DNA of 35,924 bases from NCBI RefSeq assembly GCF_019038395.1, contig NZ_JAGFXZ010000030.1:1-35924 (forward strand), written 5' to 3'. Shown here piece by piece: positions 1 to 8,255 of the stretch. Position numbers and translations under genes: made by a program. Source of the DNA: Acinetobacter sp. BY419 (lineage in GTDB: Bacteria > Pseudomonadota > Gammaproteobacteria > Pseudomonadales > Moraxellaceae). The notes beneath the pieces are model-generated. The model ran no database searches. It had not been told where the DNA came from and saw only the letters and a list, made by a program, of their open reading frames with translations. Position 1 is the first letter of the stretch. Every line of letters begins with the position of its first letter.

Positions 1-2
1 TC

Positions 3-95
3 TTGGGTAAGGTGAGTATAGTTCATGATGCAACTTTGACTTTGGTCGGTCGGAAGCAAAATGCTAGCTCATCTTGCTTCTTTCCAATAATTTAA
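3..95 (+). CDS. Possible 3' end of a gene entering from the left edge (histidine-kinase-like tail?)
   Basis: An open frame runs from the window edge to a TAA at 93-95 and encodes about 30 residues. It includes a stretch reading SIVHDATLTL and ends in CFFPIL. That loosely resembles the last strands of a HATPase_c domain in sensor histidine kinases, where a short 'H-x-A-x-L-x-L' segment precedes the final beta strand. The frame has no start in the window and is too short to prove coding. The downstream terminator at 129-157 could serve it. The alternative is that this is non-coding DNA that happens to be open. Confidence 0.3.
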   Translation: MGKVSIVHDATLTLVGRKQNASSSCFFPII

Positions 96-128
96 TCTCT
101 GTTGCACTTCATTTGAGAATCTAAGAAT

Positions 129-157
129 AAAAAAACCTCCCCATCGGGAGGTTTTTT
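129..157. terminator. Bidirectional intrinsic terminator
   Basis: The stem is CCTCCC/GGGAGG (136-141 and 146-151) with a CATC loop. A-rich sequence lies on the left and a T run on the right, so it can work on both strands. It sits just past the stop of the minus-strand membrane-protein gene and downstream of the plus-strand frame entering the window. Confidence 0.85.
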
Positions 158-168
158 ATATCTGATTT

Positions 169-486
169 TTATGAATTGATCATTGGCACAATCCAGCTGG
201 TGATAATCAGTAAAATACCCAGATGCCCCATTTTTCGTGTCACATAGACCAGTTTCGATGGCGGCTGTTCCAGTCGTTTGGCATATTCTTCCATGGTAAT
301 GCCCTGTTTGGTTTTACTGGTAAATAAAAATACGCCTAGATCGATACAGATCAAAATCGTACCAATATCAGCGACCAGTTCCATCAGGACAAAATCCTGG
401 GTGTACAGAGCCATGCTCACGCTGTAGATCAGATAGGCGGCAAAGGCCAGACACAGGTATTGCAGGACCACTAAAAACTTCTGCAT
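169..486 (-). CDS. Small integral membrane protein, function unknown
   Basis: This encodes 105 residues with three strongly hydrophobic stretches: near the N-terminus (VVLQYLCLAFAAYLIYSV), in the middle (VADIGTILICIDLGVFLF) and at the C-terminus (LGILLIITSWIVPMI). Between the second and third lies a polar loop rich in K, E and Q. I do not recognise the family and assign no function. A longer frame begins at a TTG three codons upstream. I prefer ATG 486, because a GAG lies 5 nt ahead of it, whereas the TTG has no ribosome site. A strong terminator follows at 129-157. The next gene upstream on this strand would be separated by the patatin gene's 3' end, about 60 nt away, so the two could be cotranscribed. 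Confidence 0.7.
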   Translation of the reverse strand: MQKFLVVLQYLCLAFAAYLIYSVSMALYTQDFVLMELVADIGTILICIDLGVFLFTSKTKQGITMEEYAKRLEQPPSKLVYVTRKMGHLGILLIITSWIVPMINS

Positions 487-546
487 AAATCTCAACAGTT
501 CACAAAATTAAAGCAATTATACAAATAATCGGGCAGTTTCGGCCAA

Positions 547-1626
547 TTACAAGGCCTGCATCACCTCATCAAAACTCTGCTTCTCGACCAGCTCCAGGAA
601 TTCATCGCCCAGACGCTGACTTTCCGCAATACAGGCGTTCCAGAGTTTGATCCGCTCTGCTTGGTCTAGCCCCTTGAGCGTAAAATCCTTACGGTCAGGT
701 AAACGCCCCAAAGGCAAGTTTTGCAGATATTCCTGCGATGGAGAAAGCAGCAAGGTTCGTGCCTGATTTTCCGGATTTGAGGTACGTTTAAATAACTTGT
801 CAAACCAGCCGGGCGTGATGCTGTCAGTAAAATGCGGATAGAGTACAATTCCTTTGCTCTGGAAGGGCAGGTCAATATGATAGTCAATCAGGCCACCATC
901 GCGGTAATAACCCTGCGGCGCATCTGGAATATTGTTCACCGCTGCCATTACCCCGGGAATAGACGCCGAGGCCATCAGCCAGGACAAGACACTCTGTTCG
1001 GTCAGTGCATGATAATGCGTAGTAAATTCATCTTCAGCGATTTGAAACTGTTCACCAATATTCGGCTGGCTAATCACACGCTGCATGAAATGACGGCTGT
1101 GTCGACGTGCGACTGCAGTTGTTCCGACAATTCCGGTTACAGAAGCCAGCAAAGGGAGTGCTTTGTCACTCTGGAAAATGTGCTGGGCTTTAATTGAAAT
1201 CACGGCGAGATGATAATCCAGATGATTGACCAGATCAGTTTCCTTGCCTTGTACCAGTTCCAGTAGCATGCCGCGGCAAACTTCGCTGACCTCTTGACGG
1301 GTCATTTTTTTATGGAAATAAAGGTTGGTATACAGCTCACCTAAGCGCTCGGTTCCGTGTTTAGCCCCATGTGCAGCAATACTGGCAAAACGCCAGCTAC
1401 CGATCGAGGAACCAACGAGAGTACGCCGTTGCGGTGCACGAGGGAAAAACTCGCCAAAAATTGCCTGATCCAGACCCTGAATGCCGATTCCTTTCGGGCC
1501 ACCCGCAGCACCGGGAACAATATCGACCTGTTCGGGTTGTAAACCTTCTTTCAGAATCAGCTCACGTGCCAGATGCCCGGCACGAATCGTCAGCGCAGGC
1601 GCACGTTTTTGTAAAATCTGTACCAT
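547..1626 (-). CDS. Patatin-like phospholipase family protein
   Basis: This 359-residue protein has the signature of the patatin Ser-Asp dyad hydrolases. A glycine-rich segment lies near residues 39-48 (GAAGGPKG, the oxyanion-hole region). The nucleophile elbow G-S-S-I-G is at 72-76, making Ser74 the expected catalytic serine. The D-G-G motif at 243-245 supplies the Asp. Patatins hydrolyse acyl esters of phospholipids or neutral lipids, but the substrate here cannot be read from sequence. No signal peptide or membrane segment is visible, so it is probably cytoplasmic. It starts at ATG 1626 with only a weak ribosome site. The ubiB terminator at 1740-1767 lies upstream, so it should have its own promoter in 1627-1739. 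I did not find a convincing one. Confidence 0.85.
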   Translation of the reverse strand: MVQILQKRAPALTIRAGHLARELILKEGLQPEQVDIVPGAAGGPKGIGIQGLDQAIFGEFFPRAPQRRTLVGSSIGSWRFASIAAHGAKHGTERLGELYTNLYFHKKMTRQEVSEVCRGMLLELVQGKETDLVNHLDYHLAVISIKAQHIFQSDKALPLLASVTGIVGTTAVARRHSRHFMQRVISQPNIGEQFQIAEDEFTTHYHALTEQSVLSWLMASASIPGVMAAVNNIPDAPQGYYRDGGLIDYHIDLPFQSKGIVLYPHFTDSITPGWFDKLFKRTSNPENQARTLLLSPSQEYLQNLPLGRLPDRKDFTLKGLDQAERIKLWNACIAESQRLGDEFLELVEKQSFDEVMQAL

Positions 1627-1739
1627 GGTTCAAGCCATACCAGCCAAGTGTGTGCTTATTTTAAGCGATGCGTCTTTAGACCCAATGGCAAGATATGTCC
1701 TAAGGTGACTTTGCAGTCATTCTCATCTTTCAGATATAA

Positions 1740-1767
1740 AAAAAGCCTGAACTTGGTCAGGCTTTTT
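1740..1767. terminator. Intrinsic terminator of the ubiEJB operon
   Basis: The stem AAAAAGCCTGA/TCAGGCTTTTT is a perfect 11 bp with the 6-nt loop ACTTGG. It lies about 16 nt beyond the ubiB stop codon. Its A and T flanks make it usable in both directions. Confidence 0.9.
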
Positions 1768-1782
1768 GCGTATTTAAATCAC

Positions 1783-3402
1783 TTATTTTGCGATGCGCCA
1801 TACGGCAAGCACACTTGCCAGCACAATTAGAATCACTGATATAAACCATGGCGAAATAATGGCAATCGCAAGCAGAATGGCCATGATACTGCCAAACATC
1901 CAGCTGCGTTTTTGCTGAAGTTCCATTTGCAGGCGCATGCTTTGCAGTTCATTGAGCTGTTTTGCATGCCAGGCCGACTGGTTTTTCAGGCCATTCAGGC
2001 TGTCGATCATCAAGGTCGGTAAATCCTGTGCACCTAAAAGCAGATCGGGAATTTTTTGCCCCAGTTCTTTCAGGTTTTTTTGCGGATTCATTTGGGCCTT
2101 GATCCAGTCGGTCAGGATCGGTTTGGCCAGACTCCAGATATCCAGTTCAGGATACAGGTCGGTTCCCAAGCCTTCGACATGGACTAATGTTTTCAGTAGC
2201 AGCATCAGTTGCGGTGGAATTTCCAGGTGGAAACGACGCGCAATGTCCATCACTTCAATCAGAATGCCGGCAAAGTCCAGTTCATGCATCGGTTTGGACA
2301 CCATCGGCCCAACACTGCGGCGCATTTCACGGGCCAGAGCATCCTGATCAGTACCCGGTGGAATCCAGCCGGCCTGATGCACCACCTGAATCAGTTGCAT
2401 AAAGTCGCTGTTCATGACCGCCAGTAGCATGCGTGCTACCGTCATCTGGTCATGCTTGGACAGCTCGCCCATAATCGCGCAGTCCAGCGCAATAAAGCGC
2501 GGATTGGCTGGATTAATGGTTTCTACAAAGACATTTCCTGGATGCATATCGGCATGGAAGAAGTTATCGCGGAACACCTGAGTAAAGAAGATGGTCAGGC
2601 CTTTACGTGCCAGATCAGCACGATCCATGCCGAGTCGGTCAAAGGTCGCGATATCTGAAATTGGCACACCGGTAATGCGCTCGGCCACCAGCACATCTTT
2701 GCTGTCCATGTAAATTTCCGGCACATACATCATGCTAGAGCCGGTAAAGTGATGGCGCATACGGCGGGTATTGTCCGCTTCCAGTGTCAGATCCAGCTCA
2801 TTTAAAATGATCTGGCGATAATCCTGGATAATTTCAGACAAATGTAAAGCACGTGCTGCTTCCAGACGTTTTTCCAGAAATTGACCGAGCCATTGCAGAA
2901 TTTCAAAGTCCTGCAAAATCTGCTGGCGAATATTCGGACGGGTCACCTTAACCACTACTTCACGGCCATCGTGCAGGGCAGCCGTATGCACCTGTGCAAT
3001 CGAGGCAGCAGCCAGGGGCTGGGTGTCAAAACGGGCAAACAGGGTGTTTACATCAGCTTTCAGCGATTCCTGAATGCGCATGCGTGCCACATCATTGTCA
3101 AAGGGTTTGACTTGGTCCTGGAGCAAGACCAGTTGCTGTAACAGTTCAGGTGCGATTAGGTCACGACGGGTCGAGAGCAGTTGTCCCAGTTTGATCGCCA
3201 GTGGTCCCATGTCCTCTAAAGCCAGTTTCAGCTTGAGCGGGTTTTTACGTTCCTTGCTGGACCAGGCCGCCGGATGCATGCGAATCAGCGACAGCACATG
3301 CCGAGCTTTTTCTGGTAATTCTTCCGCAGGAAACAACGTGTCGAGTCGATAGTGCGCGGCGATGCGCCAAAGTTCGAGTAAACGTGAAACATGCGGAATC
3401 AT
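1783..3402 (-). CDS. ubiB: UbiB, ABC1/ADCK-family atypical kinase/ATPase for ubiquinone synthesis
   Basis: UbiB is an ADCK-type protein-kinase-like ATPase. It supports ubiquinone biosynthesis, probably by helping to extract or present lipid intermediates at the inner membrane. The length of 539 residues is close to E. coli UbiB (546). Family hallmarks are all present: the KxGQ motif at 71-74 (KLGQ), the Ala-rich nucleotide loop AAASIAQVH at 131-139, the VKV lysine at 152, the catalytic-loop-like DMHPGN at 285-290, and a metal-binding DCA at 307-309 in place of the kinase DFG. The last about 40 residues form two transmembrane helices. The third gene of ubiE-ubiJ-ubiB, it starts 12 nt after the ubiJ stop. 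A strong terminator follows. Confidence 0.96.
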   Translation of the reverse strand: MIPHVSRLLELWRIAAHYRLDTLFPAEELPEKARHVLSLIRMHPAAWSSKERKNPLKLKLALEDMGPLAIKLGQLLSTRRDLIAPELLQQLVLLQDQVKPFDNDVARMRIQESLKADVNTLFARFDTQPLAAASIAQVHTAALHDGREVVVKVTRPNIRQQILQDFEILQWLGQFLEKRLEAARALHLSEIIQDYRQIILNELDLTLEADNTRRMRHHFTGSSMMYVPEIYMDSKDVLVAERITGVPISDIATFDRLGMDRADLARKGLTIFFTQVFRDNFFHADMHPGNVFVETINPANPRFIALDCAIMGELSKHDQMTVARMLLAVMNSDFMQLIQVVHQAGWIPPGTDQDALAREMRRSVGPMVSKPMHELDFAGILIEVMDIARRFHLEIPPQLMLLLKTLVHVEGLGTDLYPELDIWSLAKPILTDWIKAQMNPQKNLKELGQKIPDLLLGAQDLPTLMIDSLNGLKNQSAWHAKQLNELQSMRLQMELQQKRSWMFGSIMAILLAIAIISPWFISVILIVLASVLAVWRIAK

Positions 3403-3414
3403 AAAGCGGCGTAC

Positions 3415-4092
3415 CTAGTCTTGAGTGGAGTTGTTTGAGGGGTCGATCTGGGCCTGAAGTTGCTGGATTTTAGCTTCAACCCGATCTAAATTTTGATTCA
3501 GGATACGGGTGTCCTGATTCAGGTCGTCCATTTGCCAGCGTGGGGCAAACAGACCGCTGTCTTCTTTTAAAGCATCTTCGGCAAAGAACAACTGGCTTTG
3601 CAAGGTGCGTTTCAGCTGTTCAGGGAGTCGCTGTAATTTACCAATCTCATGTGCCAGTATCGGGCCGATCCAGGGGCTTAAGTGTGCTGCCAGATCCAGT
3701 TCAGCCTGTTGCATGATGCGCTGGATTTCCTGCAGTAACTTGTAGTCACCTTGCAGTGGAATATTGCCCACTTCATCGGACAGCAGCAGTTTGAGTAATT
3801 CCACCACATTGCTGACCTGCAAGGTTGCAGTCGCTTCGGTAACTGTAGGTGAGCCAGCATCAAATGGACGCTGTTCAAAGATTGAAGATGCTTCAGTATG
3901 ACCGGTCGCTGTCGGTTCCAGACGAAGCTTGCCCTCATCAAAATAAACATCGACCGAGAGCTGCGGTGATGCAATCACCACCCGCAGCATTTTGCCGGAC
4001 AAGGCATTCAACTGAAGGCGAGTTATCGCATCCAGGTCAATGATATGGTGAATCACGCGTTCAACAGCACCGAGTGCCAGAATTGACCACAT
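3415..4092 (-). CDS. ubiJ: UbiJ, SCP2-domain accessory factor of ubiquinone synthesis
   Basis: UbiJ binds ubiquinone intermediates through an SCP2 lipid-binding fold and, with UbiK, organises the soluble Ubi complex. This 225-residue protein has the expected N-terminal SCP2-like part (about residues 15-130). Its charged C-terminal helix (about 185-220) is predicted to form a coiled coil, as in UbiJ, where it contacts UbiK. E. coli UbiJ is about 200 residues, so this one is slightly longer. The sequence is poorly conserved, so identity also rests on its position between ubiE and ubiB with 12-nt gaps on both sides. An AAGG lies about 10 nt ahead of the ATG. Confidence 0.88.
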   Translation of the reverse strand: MWSILALGAVERVIHHIIDLDAITRLQLNALSGKMLRVVIASPQLSVDVYFDEGKLRLEPTATGHTEASSIFEQRPFDAGSPTVTEATATLQVSNVVELLKLLLSDEVGNIPLQGDYKLLQEIQRIMQQAELDLAAHLSPWIGPILAHEIGKLQRLPEQLKRTLQSQLFFAEDALKEDSGLFAPRWQMDDLNQDTRILNQNLDRVEAKIQQLQAQIDPSNNSTQD

Positions 4093-4104
4093 AGGGAATC
4101 AACC

Positions 4105-5049
4105 TTAAAGTTTAAAACCGCGGTGAACTGCGACGATTCCACCCGTCAGATTGTGGTAGTCACAGTTCTGGAAGCCGGCATTTTCCATCATGCCTTTTAA
4201 GGTGCGCTGATCTGGATGCATACGAATCGATTCAGCCAGGTATTTATAACTTTCTGCATCATTGGCAATGATCTTACCCATGATTGGCAAGGCCGTGAAT
4301 GAGTACAGATCATAAAGCTTGGAGAAAGGTTCAAATACCGGTTTAGAGAATTCCAAGACCAGCAAACGACCGCCTGGCTTGAGTACACGGTACATCGCAG
4401 CAAGTGCAGCGTCTTTATCGGTCACGTTACGCAGTCCGAAAGAAATCGTCAGCAGATCAAAACTGTTATCTGCAAATGGTTCTAATGTTTCAGCATTGGC
4501 CAATACAAAATCGACGTTGGTACAGCCCGCATCAATCAGACGGTCACGACCGACATTCAGCATCGATTCGTTAATATCAGACAGCACCACATGACCGGTC
4601 GGGCCCACTTCGCGGCTAAAGACTTTGGCTAAGTCACCCGTACCGCCAGCAATATCCAGCACATGCTGGCCACGGCGTACACCTGACATATTGATCGCAA
4701 AACGTTTCCACAGACGGTGAATACCGAAAGACATCAGGTCATTCATGATGTCGTATTTGCTGGCCACCGAGTGGAACACTTCAGCGACTTTCTGGGCTTT
4801 TTCTTCGCTGTTTACAGTCTTATAGCCGAAGTGCGTGGTTGCGCCGACATTACCGGTACTGGCACCACGTGGCAGATTGTATTTAGGCACAGTACCCGTC
4901 ACAGGTGTGTCGGTCAGGCGTTGTTCGAGGGATTGTTGCTGACCTTGCGGGGTACCTTGGGGAAGAGGTTCAGTTAAGAATGGACTCACTTTGTCTGTCT
5001 GTTGTGCCGACTCGGGGGTAGGGGTAGGCGTTGTATTTTCATTCGACAT
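4105..5049 (-). CDS. ubiE: UbiE, C-methyltransferase of ubiquinone synthesis, with N-terminal extension
   Basis: UbiE is the SAM-dependent methyltransferase that methylates the benzoquinol ring carbon in ubiquinone synthesis (and demethylmenaquinol where present). The core is very E. coli-like: TTHFGYKTV from residue 71, the conserved [18 protein letters not shown] block, the SAM motif [10 protein letters not shown] at 131-140, and a later LRNVTD. The family is usually about 250 residues, but this protein has 314 because about 62 residues rich in Pro, Thr and Gln precede the core. I chose ATG 5049, not the ATG six codons earlier, because TAGGAG lies 8 nt upstream of it and would be inside the longer frame. 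It is the first gene of the ubiE-ubiJ-ubiB operon. Confidence 0.95.
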   Translation of the reverse strand: MSNENTTPTPTPESAQQTDKVSPFLTEPLPQGTPQGQQQSLEQRLTDTPVTGTVPKYNLPRGASTGNVGATTHFGYKTVNSEEKAQKVAEVFHSVASKYDIMNDLMSFGIHRLWKRFAINMSGVRRGQHVLDIAGGTGDLAKVFSREVGPTGHVVLSDINESMLNVGRDRLIDAGCTNVDFVLANAETLEPFADNSFDLLTISFGLRNVTDKDAALAAMYRVLKPGGRLLVLEFSKPVFEPFSKLYDLYSFTALPIMGKIIANDAESYKYLAESIRMHPDQRTLKGMMENAGFQNCDYHNLTGGIVAVHRGFKL

Positions 5050-5195
5050 TGGAGTCACTCCTAACATATCAATCGGGTTAATCTTGCATTGTCTGCATCA
5101 TGACAGATTCTAAGCGCTTATTCAGCAATCATGATGCAATTGTTATGAATAATATACAGAAAAATTCACGCTTGGCAGAAATACTCATCGGGTAT

Positions 5196-5900
5196 TTACT
5201 GAAACGGCAGCGGATCACCGGAATGTACTTTATCAATAATCTGGCGTTCAGTTGCAGTGAACTCGCGGACAAATTTTTCTGCCGACTTGAGTGGCTTCAT
5301 TGCCAGGAAACCATCCTGCATAAATTCATACATCACCTGAAAGTTGTATTTATTCGCCGCGCCCTTACACATCTTGAAGGCTGCATAGACCACAAATGAA
5401 CGCATGTATTTGTCCAGACTCATGCCCAGCTGATCCAGCAGGGCCAACTGTTTCAAGCGTGCCTCGCCCTGATCCAGTTTTAAATAGGTGAGGCGCATCA
5501 TTTCATCAGTGAGCGGTTCATGCGGATGATAATCCTGCAATAGCTGGATCGCGACCTGTTCATCTAGCTGTACTGCCAATATGGCCAGCTCTACACCCAA
5601 GGTCCCGGTTTTAATTGCATTTTCTGGAATGACTTTTTCTGCCTTATGTGCATATTTCATCAGCCGGGCAATCTGTTCTGCCAGTGCATCAAATTCCGCT
5701 CCACCGTAGAGACGGTTCAGGAAATATTCAGCCATCAGCTGATTCTGTTTTTCAGCAAAATATGCGCGATGGGTTCGCTGCATGCGAACTTTCTGCCAGG
5801 CTTGCACATCCTGTAAACGGCTCAGAATGTCAGGCTGGGTGTGATAACTCAGCTGATAATAATGCTCTAACAGATCATCGAGAACGGCAAGTTTGGACAT
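5196..5900 (-). CDS. Uncharacterised protein with an FLxxLYG motif
   Basis: This 234-residue, soluble and probably mostly helical protein has no signal peptide or membrane segment. Near residue 60 it carries FLNRLYGGAEFDAL, reminiscent of a proteobacterial protein family with a conserved FFLEELYG-type motif and no known function. That link comes from memory of the motif and was not searched. The C-terminal half is rich in Lys, Met and Phe. It is oriented like the ubi operon but ends about 147 nt before ubiE starts, with no obvious terminator between, so read-through into ubiE is possible. It is divergent from the phosphotransferase gene. The ribosome site is weak (GAAG about 6 nt ahead of the ATG). 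Confidence 0.75.
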   Translation of the reverse strand: MSKLAVLDDLLEHYYQLSYHTQPDILSRLQDVQAWQKVRMQRTHRAYFAEKQNQLMAEYFLNRLYGGAEFDALAEQIARLMKYAHKAEKVIPENAIKTGTLGVELAILAVQLDEQVAIQLLQDYHPHEPLTDEMMRLTYLKLDQGEARLKQLALLDQLGMSLDKYMRSFVVYAAFKMCKGAANKYNFQVMYEFMQDGFLAMKPLKSAEKFVREFTATERQIIDKVHSGDPLPFQ

Positions 5901-6106
5901 GAGTCTTCAATTATAGTGAGTGGATGCAAGAATCTTAGAGGCTGTCGGGCAATCCTGCTATGACAAATTGAACAGAGATCGGGCATTTGTATGTCAATGT
6001 GTTGTTTAAATAACCAATTTAATCGTGTGAAAAACGTTGCCAGAGCTATTTTTGGCCCAAAACTCCTCGCTATACTTGCAACAAGAATAAAAGATAAAGG
6101 TTGAAG

Positions 6107-7525
6107 ATGCAGATGGAACAACCACAATTTCAGTTAATGGATGAAGACCAGTTATCGGTCGAGCTGATTGATGCTCAATATGATTTAAGAAAAACGCGTG
6201 GCCAGAAAAATGCCAAAAGCCTGCTGGTGCTGGTCAACGGAATTGAGCTGGCCGGCAAGGGCGAAGCGGTCAAACAGTTACGTGAATGGGTCGACCCGCG
6301 TTATCTGAGAGTGAAAGCCGATGAGCCACAAGCGGTAAGTCCCAAACAGGTTTTCTGGCAGCCTTATGCGCAATTTATTCCGGCCGAAGGACAGATCGTC
6401 GTGCTGTTTGGCAACTGGTACACTGATTTGCTCAACAGCGCGATGCGGGCGTCAAACCCAATCAATGATGCACAGTTTAATGAATACCTGAAAGAGATGC
6501 AGGACTTTGAACAGGACCTGAAAAACAACTATGTTGATGTGATCAAGGTCTGGTTCAACCTGTCCTGGAAGGATCTGCAAAAACGTTTAAAGGTCATGGA
6601 TCCAAGTGAAACCCACTGGCATCAGATGCAGGGTGTGGACTGGCGCAATAGAAAACAGTACGAAACCTTGCAGCGTTTACGTCAGCGCTTTACCGATGAC
6701 TGGTTTATTATCGACAGCAAAAATGAAAAGCAGCGTGACCAGCAATTTGCCCAGTACCTGCTGAATGCTATGGAAAACTGTCCGGATCATCCGGTCAGAG
6801 CCACCGGGAAATGGAAACAGGCCAAAATTCCCGAGCAGTTAAAACATCCTGCGAAGACACGAGCCAAGCCAGAAGATTATAAACCGGAACTGAAAAAGTT
6901 AACCGCTAAGGTGGCCAAAGCCATGCGTTCCGATCCGCGTAATGTGGTGATTCTGTTTGAAGGCATGGATGCCGCAGGGAAGGGCGGTGCCATCAAGCGC
7001 ATTGTGAAAAAACTTGATCCGCGTGAATATGAAATCTACAACATTTCGGCACCAGAAACATATGAACATAGCCATCCCTATTTATGGCGGTTCTGGACCA
7101 AACTGCAAATCGATGATGATATCTGTATTTTTGACCGTTCCTGGTACGGGCGGGTACTGGTCGAGCGGGTAGAGGGGCTGATCAGCGCGGCAGAATGGCA
7201 GCGTGCCTATGGAGAAATTAACCGTTTTGAGCAGAGCCTGGTCAAGCATCAAACTGTTATCGTAAAAATCTGGCTGGCGATCTCCAAAGATGAACAGGCA
7301 GTGCGTTTCAAGGCACGTGAAGAAACGCCTCATAAACGCTTTAAAATTACCGAAGAAGATTGGCGAAACCGGGCGCGTTGGGATGATTATCTGAAAGCGG
7401 CAGCAGACGTGTTTGAACGGACCTCAACCGATTATGCGCCCTGGCACATTATTGCGACCGATGATAAAAATACCGCACGGGTTGAAGTATTAAAGGCCAT
7501 TTTAAAACAGCTTCAGGCAGAATAA
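6107..7525 (+). CDS. pap: Polyphosphate:AMP phosphotransferase (two-domain PPK2, class II)
   Basis: PAP transfers phosphate from polyphosphate to AMP, giving ADP. With adenylate kinase this lets cells draw ATP from polyphosphate. The gene encodes 472 residues as two tandem PPK2 domains. The N-terminal one (about 1-230) has a degenerate P-loop, NGIELAGKGEA. The C-terminal one (about 265-470) has the intact EGMDAAGKGGA and the lid-type segment FDRSWYGRVLVERVEG. This is the architecture of the enzyme characterised from Acinetobacter johnsonii. The longest frame starts at TTG 6101, but AAGG at 6097-6100 touches that codon and sits 6 nt from ATG 6107, so I use 6107. An 11-bp hairpin spans the stop codon and a terminator follows at 7565-7601. 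Confidence 0.95.
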   Translation: MQMEQPQFQLMDEDQLSVELIDAQYDLRKTRGQKNAKSLLVLVNGIELAGKGEAVKQLREWVDPRYLRVKADEPQAVSPKQVFWQPYAQFIPAEGQIVVLFGNWYTDLLNSAMRASNPINDAQFNEYLKEMQDFEQDLKNNYVDVIKVWFNLSWKDLQKRLKVMDPSETHWHQMQGVDWRNRKQYETLQRLRQRFTDDWFIIDSKNEKQRDQQFAQYLLNAMENCPDHPVRATGKWKQAKIPEQLKHPAKTRAKPEDYKPELKKLTAKVAKAMRSDPRNVVILFEGMDAAGKGGAIKRIVKKLDPREYEIYNISAPETYEHSHPYLWRFWTKLQIDDDICIFDRSWYGRVLVERVEGLISAAEWQRAYGEINRFEQSLVKHQTVIVKIWLAISKDEQAVRFKAREETPHKRFKITEEDWRNRARWDDYLKAAADVFERTSTDYAPWHIIATDDKNTARVEVLKAILKQLQAE

Positions 7526-7536
7526 TCTGCCTGAAG
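7511..7536. repeat. Perfect 11-bp hairpin across the pap stop codon
   Basis: CTTCAGGCAGA (7511-7521) and TCTGCCTGAAG (7526-7536) pair perfectly around a 4-nt loop that holds the TAA stop. No T run follows on the plus strand. On the minus strand the hairpin is followed by CTGTTTT, so it could terminate minus-strand transcripts from the convergent gene. It could also stabilise the 3' end of the pap mRNA. Confidence 0.7.
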
Positions 7537-7564
7537 TCGAAGGAAGTAAATAGCTTGAAGTATT

Positions 7565-7601
7565 CAGCTTAGCTAGGATTAACCTTTAGCTAGCTGTTTT
7601 T
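7565..7601 (+). terminator. Terminator of pap, embedded in the end of the convergent gene
   Basis: CAGCT-T-AGCTA (7565-7575) pairs with TAGCTAGCTG (7587-7596) as about 10 bp with one bulged T, extended by GG/CC. It is followed by TTTTT at 7597-7601. It overlaps the last codons of the minus-strand gene ending at 7579. Confidence 0.6.
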
Positions 7602-8079
7602 GCTGGATGTTTTTAGCCGTGCGATAGCAGTCATGTACATGGGCATCGGCAATTTTTTTCATGACAAAATAACCTAGACTTGCGGCGACTAGCTGACCGC
7701 CCAGCGGAATGAATTTTGTCACTTGCTTTATGAGCACTTTCGCTGCAACATTGTTCAAAGATTTTTTAACTGCCGTCCGTGCGACCACCAGACCAGAAAA
7801 TTCTACGCCACGTTTACGCAGCTCTTGCCAGTGGATCTGACGGGTTTTCGGGTCATAGACACTGATCTGATCAGGGGCCAAGCCGAAGCGGGCATTGATC
7901 TCGGGAATCAATTGCGACAAGATGCCGACATCAATCACCACGTCCATAAAAGGCACTGGAATAACAGCGGCACCGGCAGAATAGTAGGCGCGTTTTTTGG
8001 TGAGCTCCAGACATTCGTCACGGATTTGTTCCAAATCTAGGCTCGAGTCGAGACGTTCAGGAATTTTATCTAATTTCAT
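7579..8079 (-). CDS. Uncharacterised small hydrophobic protein, DUF697/EcsC-like
   Basis: This 166-residue protein has a hydrophobic segment AVIPVPFMDVVIDVGILSQLIPEI (about residues 37-60) and another near 125-140 (IPLGGQLVAASLGYFVMKKIADA). The 'IPVPF-D...G...L...I' pattern recalls the hydrophobic domains found with DUF697 and EcsC proteins, but I cannot assign it firmly. It is probably membrane-associated. The longest frame begins at a GTG two codons upstream. ATG 8079 fits better, with TAGGT about 8 nt ahead. It is convergent with pap, and its last codons form part of pap's terminator stem. Confidence 0.7.
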   Translation of the reverse strand: MKLDKIPERLDSSLDLEQIRDECLELTKKRAYYSAGAAVIPVPFMDVVIDVGILSQLIPEINARFGLAPDQISVYDPKTRQIHWQELRKRGVEFSGLVVARTAVKKSLNNVAAKVLIKQVTKFIPLGGQLVAASLGYFVMKKIADAHVHDCYRTAKNIQQKQLAKG

Positions 8080-8116
8080 GGGCACTACCTAAGCTCTATG
8101 TTGTTTTTTTCTATTC

Positions 8117-8139
8117 AAGCATCTTTAAGATGCTTTTTT
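8117..8139 (+). terminator. Palindrome followed by T run upstream of recC
   Basis: AAGCATCTT-T-AAGATGCTT is a 19-nt near-palindrome followed by TTTTC, in the plus direction. No plus-strand gene precedes it directly. It may stop transcription coming from pap, antisense to the 8079 gene, before it enters recC. Confidence 0.55.
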
Positions 8140-8255
8140 CAAAGAAATTTTTCGACTGAAGTGTGGTTTTAAAGTGTCATAGAGCGCTCGGGATGTATAG
8201 TAAATAATCTTTATCGTTTTGTAGTAAAACCACATTCAACACTTCAGGGGAAGCA

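Noticed and set aside
832..1197. Plus-strand frame of 121 codons inside the patatin-like gene
   Set aside because: It is antisense to a gene with clear catalytic motifs and has no family features of its own.
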